From Ruminococcaceae bacterium UBA4306 (GTDB taxonomy: Bacteria > Bacillota > Clostridia > Oscillospirales > Acutalibacteraceae): a stretch of 44,732 nt of DNA. Within the stretch, counting starts at the first letter, position 1, and each line of letters opens with the position of its first letter. Made by a program: the position numbers and the translations under genes. The notes under the pieces are model-generated. The model was not told the origin of the DNA. It saw nothing but the letters and a program-made list of their open reading frames with translations, and ran no database searches. The stretch is from assembly GCA_002394725.1 (NCBI GenBank), contig DGUQ01000035.1:1-44732 (forward strand), written 5' to 3'. Of this stretch, positions 15,731-23,410 are shown piece by piece.

Positions 15731-16300
15731 GTGAGGATTGCCGTGCTTGCGCTTCAAGGCGCTTTTATCGAACACGAAGAGATGCTCTCAAAGCTCGGTG
15801 TGGAATCATTCGAGATCCGACAGAAGAACGATCTCCTGCGTTCCTTTGACGGACTGATCATTCCGGGCGGAGAGAGCACTGTTCAGGGAAAGCTGTTAAA
15901 GGAGTTAGGATTGCTTGAACCGATCAGACAGCTGATCTTGGACGGGTTACCCACGTTCGGCACCTGCGCCGGATTATTACTGCTTTCTAAGCGGATCGAA
16001 AACGACGCACGTTCCTATCTCGCCACCATGGGTATCACCGCCGTCCGCAACGCCTATGGCAGACAGCTCGGCAGCTTTTACACAGAAGAGAGCTTTGGCT
16101 CCATCGATAAGGTAACGATGACCTTCATTCGCGCGCCGTATATCAAAGAGGTATCGGACAGCGTAGAGATTCTCGCGACTGTAGACGGAAAAATAATCGC
16201 CGCAAGGCAGGAAAATCAGCTGGTGACTGCCTTTCATCCCGAATTGAACGATGATCTCACCATACACCGATACTTTACGAATATGTGCAGTGGAGAGTAA
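15731..16300 (+). CDS. pdxT: pyridoxal 5'-phosphate synthase glutaminase subunit PdxT
   Basis: A 189-residue class I glutaminase that feeds ammonia to PdxS. The nucleophile is in FGTCAGLLLLS, the His-x-Glu pair in TAFHPELND, and the oxyanion loop in IIPGGESTVQGKLL. It starts with GTG, tightly coupled to pdxS. Several PLP enzymes are encoded in this window, so a local demand for PLP is plausible. Confidence 0.95.
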   Translation: MRIAVLALQGAFIEHEEMLSKLGVESFEIRQKNDLLRSFDGLIIPGGESTVQGKLLKELGLLEPIRQLILDGLPTFGTCAGLLLLSKRIENDARSYLATMGITAVRNAYGRQLGSFYTEESFGSIDKVTMTFIRAPYIKEVSDSVEILATVDGKIIAARQENQLVTAFHPELNDDLTIHRYFTNMCSGE

Positions 16301-16556
16301 TTAAACCGGATTATAGATTAGTTGACTTATTCGAAAGCGTGGCCTATTCTTTGTTTATGCGTGGTAATAATTGACCTGTGACAAAACAATAAGTCTTATG
16401 TTTTTTTCTGCTTTCTAAGGTTGCAGCAAGGTTACAAGTGGGTGTATGGGGTTGCAGTCTTTTATTTCAATCACAGCTTAAATATAAATTGATTTAACAA
16501 ATCCTCTATTTTTTTATAAGTAGATTTATCAAACCCTTTATTTGATTTCCAAAAAG
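16301..16556. other. gene-free AT-rich spacer after pdxT
   Basis: No ORF, RNA or clear terminator was recognised in this stretch of about 250 bp. Confidence 0.5.
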
Positions 16557-16628
16557 AGTAGGACGCTTGCTTTAAGCATGCGTCCTGTTCATATCCTATT
16601 CGATTTTCGATTTTTCCGCTAAGGACAT
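16557..16628 (-). repeat. hairpin plus 50-bp repeat (copy also near 25.56 kb)
   Basis: AGGACGC..GCGTCCT hairpin followed by a block with the consensus ATCCTATTC, TTTTTCCGCTAAGGACATC, CCCT. The block recurs at 25559-25603 next to another hairpin. On the minus strand both copies read a tiny ORF starting MSLAEKS that ends just before the hairpin. Confidence 0.5.
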
Positions 16629-16629
16629 C

Positions 16630-16712
16630 ACCCTTTGTGGGGAGAGGAGGAGTCGTGGCACGAGGTCAAGGCATACCAACCGGATATGCCTACCGAGTAC
16701 AGCGAACGACGA
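16630..16712 (+). ncRNA. structured repeat RNA element, copy 2
   Basis: Shares GGGGAGAGGAGG, GAGGTCAAGGCATACCAACC, GGATATGCCTACCGAGTACA and GCGAACGACGACGA with copies 1 and 3. The 5' apical stem is reduced (CCC/GGG around TTTGT). It lies in gene-free DNA. Confidence 0.55.
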
Positions 16713-16910
16713 CGACAACAAAGCTATACGAAATATAGCGCAATAGATGATAAAGGTTTTTATTAAGGATTAGTATTAACACCATTGAACTTTTACAGAA
16801 TGAATAGCTATCACAGAACTCTCTCAGAGCTATTGTTATGATATTATCTACTATATATCATTGTGTTTTGACCACAACACACCCGATCCGCTGTTCGTTA
16901 TATTTATTAT

Positions 16911-17085
16911 TCAGTTCTGTTCTGTCATGAGTTCTGCCATCAGCTTTGCTCCGAGACGGAAGCCTTGCAGAAACCCATCGCGCTCAGTGAGCATAATCAG
17001 CCGATTATATCTCTCCGAAAGCTCCGATGTTTTTTCTGTCCTTTATCCGTAAGGCTCTCACCTAATGCTGCTTTCCATAAGTAAT
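16911..17085 (-). pseudogene. frameshifted DUF6809-like remnant
   Basis: The complement reads SELSERYNRLIMLTERDG then FLQGFRLGAKLMAELMTEQN-stop, matching the C-terminal plan of the protein at 25861 (IDGFKLGVRMATEI). The upstream part (LGESLTDKGQ) is in another frame and stops interrupt the joined reading. This is a decayed paralogue with no function expected. Confidence 0.55.
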
Positions 17086-17126
17086 TCTATCATAAAATCG
17101 CTGTCTGTCTCTCAGCGCTTTGTGTA

Positions 17127-18338
17127 CTAAAATACATACTGCTTCAACCGTGTCATCGCTTCCTTGACAACAGTATGCGGCAGCGCGAGATTCATGCGAA
17201 TGCCCCACGGGTCATGGAAAGGAGCGCCCTGCTGCCACGCGACGCCGACGTCCCAGCCCTTCTTAATCAGGTCGTCGATGGTCAGCTCGCGAGCCTTGCA
17301 GCAGGCTTCACAGTGCAGGAAGAGCATATACGTCCCCTCGGGCTTTGAGACCTCTACGCCGTCGAAGTTATCACGTATGAAATCCACAGCGTAGTTGACG
17401 TTTTCGGATAGCACCTGACATAACTCGTCCACCCAAATGTGTCCCTCCGGCTGATAGGCTCCGATCAGCGCGTGCATGGACAGGACGTTCATCGCGTTAT
17501 AGTGGCTCATCGCGGACTGCCGCAGCAGCCTGTCGCGCAGATAGCCGTCGTAGACGATGTGATAGCTGCCGATCAGCCCTGCCAGGTTAAAGGTCTTGCT
17601 GGGAGCGTAGACGGCGATCGTCCGCTTCTTCGCGTCGTCGGAGACGCTCTGAGTCGGGATGTGCCTGTGCCCGTTGAGCAGAATATCCGACCATATCTCG
17701 TCCGAGATCACGACGCAGTCGTTCCTGCGGAACACCTCCATCGCTCGCTCCAGTTCGTCCCTTGCCCAGACGCGACCGCAGGGATTGTGCGGACTGCAAA
17801 ATACCGCAAGATGGATTTGATTCTTCCTCAGACGCCTGTCCATATCCTCATAGTCCATGCGCCATATACCGTTATCGTCCTTTTTCAGTGGGCTGAGCTC
17901 GGCGACCCTGCCGGTATCCTCCAGCACATGGGTAAAGCCGATGTAGGTCGGGCTGTGAAGGAGCACCTTTTCGCCCGGGGCAGTGAATGCTTGGATCGCT
18001 GAGCTGACGCAGCCGAGCACGCCGTTCTCATATCCGATGTTCTTCTTATTCAAACCGCTCACGCCGTTTCGCTCCTCATGCCAGCGGATGATGGAGTCGT
18101 AGTATTCGCCGGTCGGGATAAAGTAGCCGTATAAGGGGTGGTCAGCTCTTTTGATGATACTCTCGGGGATCGTCGGCACGGTCGCAAAATTCATATCCGC
18201 AACCCACATCGGGATCTTTGAGAAGCCCGCCTTCGGCGCGGTCGGCGCTTTGCCCCAGCTAACGTTCGCGCCGATCGCGTCGACCGCCAGCGCGTCTTTT
18301 CCGCTGCGATCGGGCATTGTGGTAAAATCGTATTTCAT
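17127..18338 (-). CDS. PatB/MalY-type C-S lyase, second copy
   Basis: A 403-residue PLP enzyme with the same plan as 3167-4327: IPMWVADMNFATVPTIPE, VFCSPHNPCGRVW, ISDEIWSDI, and the PLP lysine in YAPSKTFNLAG. It closes the gamma-glutamyl operon, 65 bp after the second ligase. In that context it could cleave Cys or Cys-conjugates formed when gamma-glutamyl thiols are turned over. Substrate choice among cystathionine, cystine and S-conjugates cannot be read from sequence. Confidence 0.82.
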   Translation of the reverse strand: MKYDFTTMPDRSGKDALAVDAIGANVSWGKAPTAPKAGFSKIPMWVADMNFATVPTIPESIIKRADHPLYGYFIPTGEYYDSIIRWHEERNGVSGLNKKNIGYENGVLGCVSSAIQAFTAPGEKVLLHSPTYIGFTHVLEDTGRVAELSPLKKDDNGIWRMDYEDMDRRLRKNQIHLAVFCSPHNPCGRVWARDELERAMEVFRRNDCVVISDEIWSDILLNGHRHIPTQSVSDDAKKRTIAVYAPSKTFNLAGLIGSYHIVYDGYLRDRLLRQSAMSHYNAMNVLSMHALIGAYQPEGHIWVDELCQVLSENVNYAVDFIRDNFDGVEVSKPEGTYMLFLHCEACCKARELTIDDLIKKGWDVGVAWQQGAPFHDPWGIRMNLALPHTVVKEAMTRLKQYVF

Positions 18339-18403
18339 GGTGTTGTTCTCCTGTTGTGTTGCTTCTTATCCTGATTATATGCCAATTGCGAGTCAGTTGC
18401 AAG

Positions 18404-19630
18404 TCAAAACAATGATGATATTTTATCCATTCGCTCCGCGATCCGATCGGCATAGCGTGCGCCCTTTACGGTCAATTTATTCATCTGATAATCCAGTATA
18501 TCACTCACGGAATAGGCTGCGACATATTGACCGTGCGCATAAAACGCCGTCATTCTATCAAGCAGCCGAAGTCCCGCCTCCCGTGCAGGGCGCACTGCGC
18601 CGTCGGGCAGCGTTATCTCTGCTTTATCAATATCGAACAGAGCGGCATTTTTATAGTTCTGCACGGCGATCTCCTGCGGCTGTTTGCTTGGCTCAGCCAC
18701 AAGATACAGGATCAACAGTTCGATGAATTGCAGATCACGGCTGTCGATCCCCTGCGGCGCAAAGGGGTTAATATCCACGTTGCGGATCTCGATGTGATTC
18801 ACGCCGTTTTGGACAAGGGTATTCAGGCGATTCGCGCCGCGCGGCTTTAATCGGATCGGGTAGTACAGCTCACCTACACCCGCAAGCGCGCCGCTGTCGA
18901 TATAGCGCTGTATACTCAATGCGTAGGAGAGGACGGAATCATAGGACAGGTGTGGTGTGAAGCTGTTCCAATAGCCCTCCTCGCCGCATCGTAAGGACGC
19001 ATAGCGCGTCAAAACAGGCTCTCCGATCCTTTCGGGCGAGAAGTACGAGCCGTCGCATACGGGCGAAGCGGACAGCAGAAGGTTGATGATCCAGCCGTAT
19101 GCGGTCAGGCTTTCTGCCAAGCGCAGATATACCTCGTTTTTATGGGCGGTGAAATCGACGGATGAGGACGCGTCAAAGCTCTGTCGGAGCAGCTCCTCCG
19201 ACAGTGAATAATTGACGTGGATGCCCGACAGGGCCATTTTGTATTTGCCGTATTTTTCGGCGAGATACAGCCGATAGCTGTGCTTTGAACTTTGATCCCC
19301 TTCGTATAACGCGACAGGTATATCGTCGGCGTTTTTGATACGCGGAGGGTTAGAGTACAGCCAAAGCCTTTCCCGGCGCTCTTCGAGTGCTTTGTTCAGC
19401 CTTTGTGTATGCTCGGCAAGCTCTTCGATCACAGCCTCTGCCGAAGTATGTACGCCTGTGTTGATCTCGGTCTGATTTTCACAGAAGTCCTTGACGATAT
19501 TGGGATCGTTCGGAAAGGGATGCGGCGTATGCGCCATATGACCATTGTGTGTCACGCGCAGGGTCTCGCGCTCGAGACCGAATTCTCCCGTGAGGAGCTT
19601 CCCTTCGGGCGAAGTGATTTGTCTTTTCAT
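18404..19630 (-). CDS. gshA: glutamate-cysteine ligase, bacterial GshA/GshF-N type
   Basis: A 408-residue enzyme of the gamma-proteobacterial/GshF N-terminal class. Marks: EFGLERETLRVTHNGHMAHTPHP, FCENQTEINTGVH, LYEGDQSSKHSYR, MALSGIHVNYSLSEELL, and HIEIRNVDINPF. It joins Glu and Cys through the gamma-carboxyl using ATP. It lacks the ATP-grasp C-terminal half of GshF, so glutathione itself would need another enzyme not seen here. It follows an unrelated GCS2-type ligase gene by 8 bp, an unusual pairing. Confidence 0.82.
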   Translation of the reverse strand: MKRQITSPEGKLLTGEFGLERETLRVTHNGHMAHTPHPFPNDPNIVKDFCENQTEINTGVHTSAEAVIEELAEHTQRLNKALEERRERLWLYSNPPRIKNADDIPVALYEGDQSSKHSYRLYLAEKYGKYKMALSGIHVNYSLSEELLRQSFDASSSVDFTAHKNEVYLRLAESLTAYGWIINLLLSASPVCDGSYFSPERIGEPVLTRYASLRCGEEGYWNSFTPHLSYDSVLSYALSIQRYIDSGALAGVGELYYPIRLKPRGANRLNTLVQNGVNHIEIRNVDINPFAPQGIDSRDLQFIELLILYLVAEPSKQPQEIAVQNYKNAALFDIDKAEITLPDGAVRPAREAGLRLLDRMTAFYAHGQYVAAYSVSDILDYQMNKLTVKGARYADRIAERMDKISSLF

Positions 19631-19638
19631 AACGTCAC

Positions 19639-21015
19639 CTACAGCTTTGCGTATTGCTCGATAACGGTATGGATATCTGCGCCCTTTTCGAGCTGTTGTA
19701 TCATATCTTTCGCGGGAGAAGCCAACTTTGCCGCGCGTCGGAACAGCGGTTCAAGATATCGTTTCTCTGAGAAGCCTCTCTCATGAAGTCCCTTCTGCGC
19801 GAGCAGCAGAACGGCAGTAATCAGTTCACGCAGGTGAGCCTGTTCTTCCTGTGTCAAAGAACCCTTCCGATTGAAACGGTTTCTCAAGGTGTACGGTGAA
19901 TCACCGTCTTGATACGGATAACGGTCATGTCGCAGCAGCTCCGTCAGCGCTTTGGTTTGGTTCATCAACCCGAGGTGGAATGCCGCGACGGTCATCGCGT
20001 CACAGAGCGGCTGGGTACAGGCGGAGCGGAACTCCAGCGTACCGCGCGCGGTCAGGTCGATCTGCTTGTAGGTGCGCAGCGTCCGGATATCCTCGGGCGA
20101 GGGTTCAAATTTGACCTTCACATATTTTTCGCCGTCAAAGTATTCGCCCTCAACGTACTCCCGCTCAAGGTATTCCTCAAACGGTATCGGGTAGAAAAAC
20201 AGGTATTTATCCTCTCTCTCGGCGCAGAAAAGACTGACTCCCGACAGGTAGTCCACCACTTCGTCATTCGTATTCGGGAGCGGCTCAAAGAAGCCGAGGT
20301 TCTTGGGATTGACGCCGTGTGTGGAGCGTTCCCACAGCATATCTCTAACGCAGAGAAAATCAGGCTCGTCGGGCAGATAGGAATTAGCGAACAACAGCGC
20401 CTTGATGGGTTCAACAAGAGAGAACACCTCGATCACTTCGCACAGGCGCTCCTCGGTCACGTCCAGCTGAACCTGCGATGCACTCGAAAAGGTAGGATAC
20501 GCCGTATAGGGATGGAATCCGCCGTCGCGCTCCCACTCGCGGCTTTTCCGCAAATAGCCCTCGAGCATTTGATACCGCGGCGAGGGGACAAAGCTCGTAT
20601 CATTCTTCCGATAAAAGGGATTGATCCCCATGCCCGTCAGCAGATGACCGCGCGCTCTCAGAAACGTATTGATATAGCTGACGTAATCCGTAAAGCGCGC
20701 CTGCGCCTCGTGCAGGGTTCGCACCTTGCCGAGCGATATCTCAAAATTATTGTAAGAGCAGTCGAAGGAGAACACATCGCCCGTCTCCTCGCATACCGCC
20801 TCATGGCATACGCCGAAAACATCATGCTTGGTCTCGGTAAAACCGAAGCGCCGCGCCGCTTCCTTCAGTGCGGAGGCGCTGACACTTTGATCGGTTTTCT
20901 CTCCCTTTAACGGTACGACGGGCATCTCGATCTCGATGCCGATATAGTTCGTCCTCGGCGACGATGTCGGTTCAATAAACCGCCGACGGATCAGTTCCTT
21001 TGCGTTGTTTTTCAT
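19639..21015 (-). CDS. glutamate-cysteine ligase, GCS2 (EgtA/plant) type
   Basis: A 458-residue GCS2-family ligase. Marks: the N-terminal NYIGIEIEMPVVPL, SFDCSYNNFEISLGKVRTLHEAQARF, LTGMGINPFYRK, YPTFSSASQVQLDVTEE, and ARGTLEFRSACTQP. The family includes plant gamma-glutamylcysteine synthetase, EgtA of ergothioneine synthesis and other amino-acid gamma-glutamyl ligases. It sits between an EgtC-like amidohydrolase and a GshA-type ligase. The amine acceptor may not be plain cysteine; that is inference from the presence of two ligases. Confidence 0.75.
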   Translation of the reverse strand: MKNNAKELIRRRFIEPTSSPRTNYIGIEIEMPVVPLKGEKTDQSVSASALKEAARRFGFTETKHDVFGVCHEAVCEETGDVFSFDCSYNNFEISLGKVRTLHEAQARFTDYVSYINTFLRARGHLLTGMGINPFYRKNDTSFVPSPRYQMLEGYLRKSREWERDGGFHPYTAYPTFSSASQVQLDVTEERLCEVIEVFSLVEPIKALLFANSYLPDEPDFLCVRDMLWERSTHGVNPKNLGFFEPLPNTNDEVVDYLSGVSLFCAEREDKYLFFYPIPFEEYLEREYVEGEYFDGEKYVKVKFEPSPEDIRTLRTYKQIDLTARGTLEFRSACTQPLCDAMTVAAFHLGLMNQTKALTELLRHDRYPYQDGDSPYTLRNRFNRKGSLTQEEQAHLRELITAVLLLAQKGLHERGFSEKRYLEPLFRRAAKLASPAKDMIQQLEKGADIHTVIEQYAKL

Positions 21016-21046
21016 ATTTATCCTTCCTTATCGTAGAATGAGGGGA

Positions 21047-21820
21047 TCACAGTCCGGAATATGCAAGGTATAAGGGTTTGTAGCTTGACGGATCAAAGAT
21101 GTATTCGCGATGATGATCGACGCCGGTAAAGATCCGCTCGCCCTCACGATAAGCGATCAGCGTGGTGAACGGAACAGGACGCCAGCCGAGGTCAGTCATC
21201 GGTCGGGTCGAGATCGTCACACCGTCATCGTCCCTGCGCTCATACAAAGAATCCTTGAAGTTGGTATGCGCGTAGAGCAGCTCACCGTCGTATATCAGCA
21301 GATTCAGCTTGTTTTTGGGAGAGCTGTTGCTGATGATTTCGTTAAGGATCTCAAAACGTTCCTCCGCGCTCAATTCTTTTTTAGCTTTTGCGGTCGCTTC
21401 ATTGATCCGATCGACAATGTAGAGCAAGATCCTCTCGCTGTCAGTCTCGCCCTTTTGGCGAAAGACATATCTGTTCAGCTTATCGCTCTCAAATATCGTG
21501 CCGTTATGGATCAGCGTCCAGCTCCTGCCGCTATCATCGACGGCGGTAAAGGGGTGGCAGTTGTCATAATCCTCGTTGCCGACGGTTGCGAGGCGGATAT
21601 GTGCCAGCGCGGTTTTTGCGATAACAGGAAGGCTCAGCCGCTCGCTGAGCAACATACTGCGGTCGGCACGACATACCTCGCGTGTGATCGCGGGAATACT
21701 CTGATCAAGCAAGGCGAGTCCCCAGCCGTTCGGATGATCGCAGGCGTGGGAATAGAACTCCCGCAGATCGTTATTCAGTTCTTTTTCCCGATTACCCGAG
21801 AAACCGTAGATTTCGCACAT
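21047..21820 (-). CDS. class II (Ntn) glutamine amidotransferase, EgtC/YafJ-like
   Basis: About 257 residues. The start at 21820 (MCEIYGFSGNR) is chosen because Cys2 must become the N-terminal nucleophile; GGAG lies 7 bp upstream. Marks: HPNGWGLALL, KTALAHIRLATVGNEDYDNCHPF, and LIHNGTIFES. The family contains EgtC, which removes Glu from a gamma-glutamyl thiol conjugate, and uncharacterised YafJ proteins. Next to two gamma-glutamyl ligases a gamma-glutamyl amidase role is likely. EgtB and EgtD are absent, so classical ergothioneine synthesis is not supported. Confidence 0.78.
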   Translation of the reverse strand: MCEIYGFSGNREKELNNDLREFYSHACDHPNGWGLALLDQSIPAITREVCRADRSMLLSERLSLPVIAKTALAHIRLATVGNEDYDNCHPFTAVDDSGRSWTLIHNGTIFESDKLNRYVFRQKGETDSERILLYIVDRINEATAKAKKELSAEERFEILNEIISNSSPKNKLNLLIYDGELLYAHTNFKDSLYERRDDDGVTISTRPMTDLGWRPVPFTTLIAYREGERIFTGVDHHREYIFDPSSYKPLYLAYSGL

Positions 21821-21837
21821 ACTAAACTCCATATATA

Positions 21838-21861
21838 GAAAAAGGGACGTTTGCACGCCCC
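21838..21861 (-). terminator. leader terminator of the gamma-glutamyl operon
   Basis: GGGGCGT and ACGTCCC form a 7-bp stem with loop GCAA followed by TTTTTC, 18 bp before the amidotransferase start. Confidence 0.7.
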
Positions 21862-21883
21862 GACAGATGACCATTGAACTTCT

Positions 21884-21976
21884 TCAATCGGTTGAGGCTG
21901 TTTTTTGACGCACGGAACAAGACGGCATACACATTCCGCCCATCATCATATTGAACATATAGCTTGTTAGTTTCAT
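21884..21976 (-). CDS. Met/Cys-rich leader peptide 3 (gamma-glutamyl operon)
   Basis: A 30-codon ORF with seven Met (1, 7, 10, 11, 12, 15, 17) and two Cys (16, 20); the core is YMFNMMMGGMCMPSCSVRQ. It shares position, Met/Cys bias, promoter-operator and downstream terminator with leaders 1 and 2, but not the RYAL tail. A weaker alternative pairing exists between its Val-Arg codons (21907-21913, GTGCGTC) and the terminator arm GGCGTGC (21853-21859): 7 pairs, 3 of them G-U. Ribosome binding (AGAGAGGC) is weaker than in the others. Confidence 0.62.
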   Translation of the reverse strand: MKLTSYMFNMMMGGMCMPSCSVRQKTASTD

Positions 21977-21993
21977 AATAAGCCTCTCTAATT

Positions 21994-22043
21994 ACCTATT
22001 TACATAGTAGGTTAATTATATAATTGAATATCGCTTTTGTCAA
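21994..22043 (-). promoter_or_regulatory. promoter and palindromic operator, gamma-glutamyl operon
   Basis: TTGACA (22038-22043) and TATAAT (22015-22020) are 17 bp apart. The palindrome ACCTATTTACATAGTAGGT (21994-22012) lies just downstream of -10, unlike the -35 position in the other two operons. Confidence 0.7.
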
Positions 22044-22155
22044 GAGTTTCGGCAAAAGTATTTTGATTGCATTTTTACAGTTGCTATGATATACTGTTTT
22101 ATAACTTTAAATCATTAAATGATCACATCTGTAAGAAGATCAATAAGGAATGTAT

Positions 22156-22827
22156 ATGAACCATGACAGAATCGTCAAAACGATCAAACAATATCTGCTG
22201 TTCCTGATCGGACTCTTTATCGCCTCGATGGGCGTTGCATTCTCAACCAAGGCAGGGCTGGGAACATCTCCCGTAGCATCGGTGCCGTATTCGGTATCGC
22301 TGGTCAGCGATCTGTTCTCCTTCGGCGGCTGGCTGAATGTGCTGAGCGTGATCCAGATTGCGGTACAGGTTGCCCTGCTTCGGCGAAAATGCAAGCCCGT
22401 TGAGATCGTCATTCAAACGGTATTGGCGTTTGTTTACGGCTATCTGACAAATCTTTCCTGCTTTTTGATCCACGATATCCCCGTGCGCAATTATCCTGAG
22501 CAACTGCTCTATCTTGCTGTCAGTTGTTTTGTGCTCGCATTCGGGATCTGGCTCCAGTTTAAGGGCGGCGTCGCCATGCTCCCCGGTGAAGCAATGAACC
22601 GCGCGATCAGTCAGGTCACAGGCAGACGCTATGAGAATATCAAGATCATCTTTGACGTCGTGTATATCGCTTTGTCAGCAGTCATCTGTCTTGTATTTCT
22701 CGGTGAGCTCAAGGGCGTGAGAGAGGGCAGTATCATAGCTGCCATAGCGGTCGGACTGATCATAAAGCTGTACAATAAGGGATATACTATTCTTGCCCGA
22801 AAGTTCAAAGGAGATGACCGTTCGTGA
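22156..22827 (+). CDS. DUF6198/YczE-like integral membrane protein
   Basis: A 223-residue protein with about five to six hydrophobic spans (LLFLIGLFIASMGVAFSTKA, LLYLAVSCFVLAFGIWLQF, VVYIALSAVICLVFLG). The segment GVAFSTKAGLGTSPVASVPYSVSL is typical of YczE/DUF6198 proteins of unknown function. The ATG at 22156 is chosen for its AAGGA spacing. Its stop overlaps the start of the small Cys-rich gene (GTGA), so the two are translationally coupled. Confidence 0.75.
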   Translation: MNHDRIVKTIKQYLLFLIGLFIASMGVAFSTKAGLGTSPVASVPYSVSLVSDLFSFGGWLNVLSVIQIAVQVALLRRKCKPVEIVIQTVLAFVYGYLTNLSCFLIHDIPVRNYPEQLLYLAVSCFVLAFGIWLQFKGGVAMLPGEAMNRAISQVTGRRYENIKIIFDVVYIALSAVICLVFLGELKGVREGSIIAAIAVGLIIKLYNKGYTILARKFKGDDRS

Positions 22828-23039
22828 AATCCATATTGATCAAGGATACCACGCGAGAAGAACGCGAAGAGATCGTGAGAAAAGCCCTGTGGGGCAGCTG
22901 CGGCGCGGAATGCGAGTTCTACTCCGGCTGCGACAATCGCGGCGGAGGCAGGATCGATACACTCTATCAACCGTATATCGACGGAAAAAAGGAGATCGCC
23001 GAGATCAACGAGGAGTACACCGCGCCATTTGTCAAGTAA
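22824..23039 (+). CDS. small Cys-rich protein, paralogue B
   Basis: 71 residues, about 87% identical by eye to the protein at 1433. GTG start overlapping the membrane-protein stop by 4 bp. The Cys cluster reads CGAECEFYSGC here, losing one Cys (Tyr) compared with paralogue A, which tempers the idea of a four-Cys metal site. The coupling suggests it works with the membrane protein. Function unknown. Confidence 0.75.
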   Translation: MKSILIKDTTREEREEIVRKALWGSCGAECEFYSGCDNRGGGRIDTLYQPYIDGKKEIAEINEEYTAPFVK

Positions 23040-23064
23040 AATCAACTGTATTCATAAAGGAGAT

Positions 23065-23112
23065 GCCCGATCACCGGAGAGTACACAACCTCTGCTGACG
23101 ATCGGGCTTTTA
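23065..23112 (+). terminator. terminator of the DUF6198-like/Cys-rich operon
   Basis: GCCCGATC pairs with GATCGGGC around a 27-nt partly paired loop, followed by TTTTAT. Confidence 0.6.
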
Positions 23113-23198
23113 TAATGGCTAAATACAGTTGAGCTTGATGCTCATTACTGTTGTCATAACTGCGCTAACACTCGATTTCCTGAAATGAAATGACAGAA

Positions 23199-23238
23199 AA
23201 AACCTCTGCTTGGATTTCAGTTCTCAAACAGAGGTTTT
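23199..23238. terminator. hairpin terminator in the gap before the esterase
   Basis: AAAACCTCTG pairs with CAGAGGTTTT. The surrounding gap (23113-23410) has no gene; a 36-codon open stretch (about 23290-23398, ending KRALKAAERA-stop) abuts the truncated esterase and may be a scrap of another gene. Confidence 0.5.
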
Positions 23239-23410
23239 AGTTAATTATCTCTTTGTTTATGTAAGGAATATATTGACCACAATCTTGACCACAACAGAAC
23301 CGGAACGGATCGTACAGGAGAGCGCTAAACGGAAAACTGACGTGATATCCCCGGACAAAAGAGCGCTGAAAGCGGCAGAAAGGGCGTAAAGTACGCATTG
23401 TAAACGGCCC

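Noticed and set aside
16861..17052. Plus-strand ORF of 63 codons in the gap before the second C-S lyase
   Set aside because: It is antisense to the DUF6809-like remnant and shows no features of its own.
19909..20910. Long plus-strand ORF of 333 codons
   Set aside because: Shadow of the GCS2-type ligase gene; no start signals or domain.
17127..21820. Ergothioneine biosynthesis cluster
   Set aside because: EgtC- and EgtA-like proteins are present but EgtB, EgtD and EgtE-type sulfoxide lyase partners are not; a different gamma-glutamyl role fits better.
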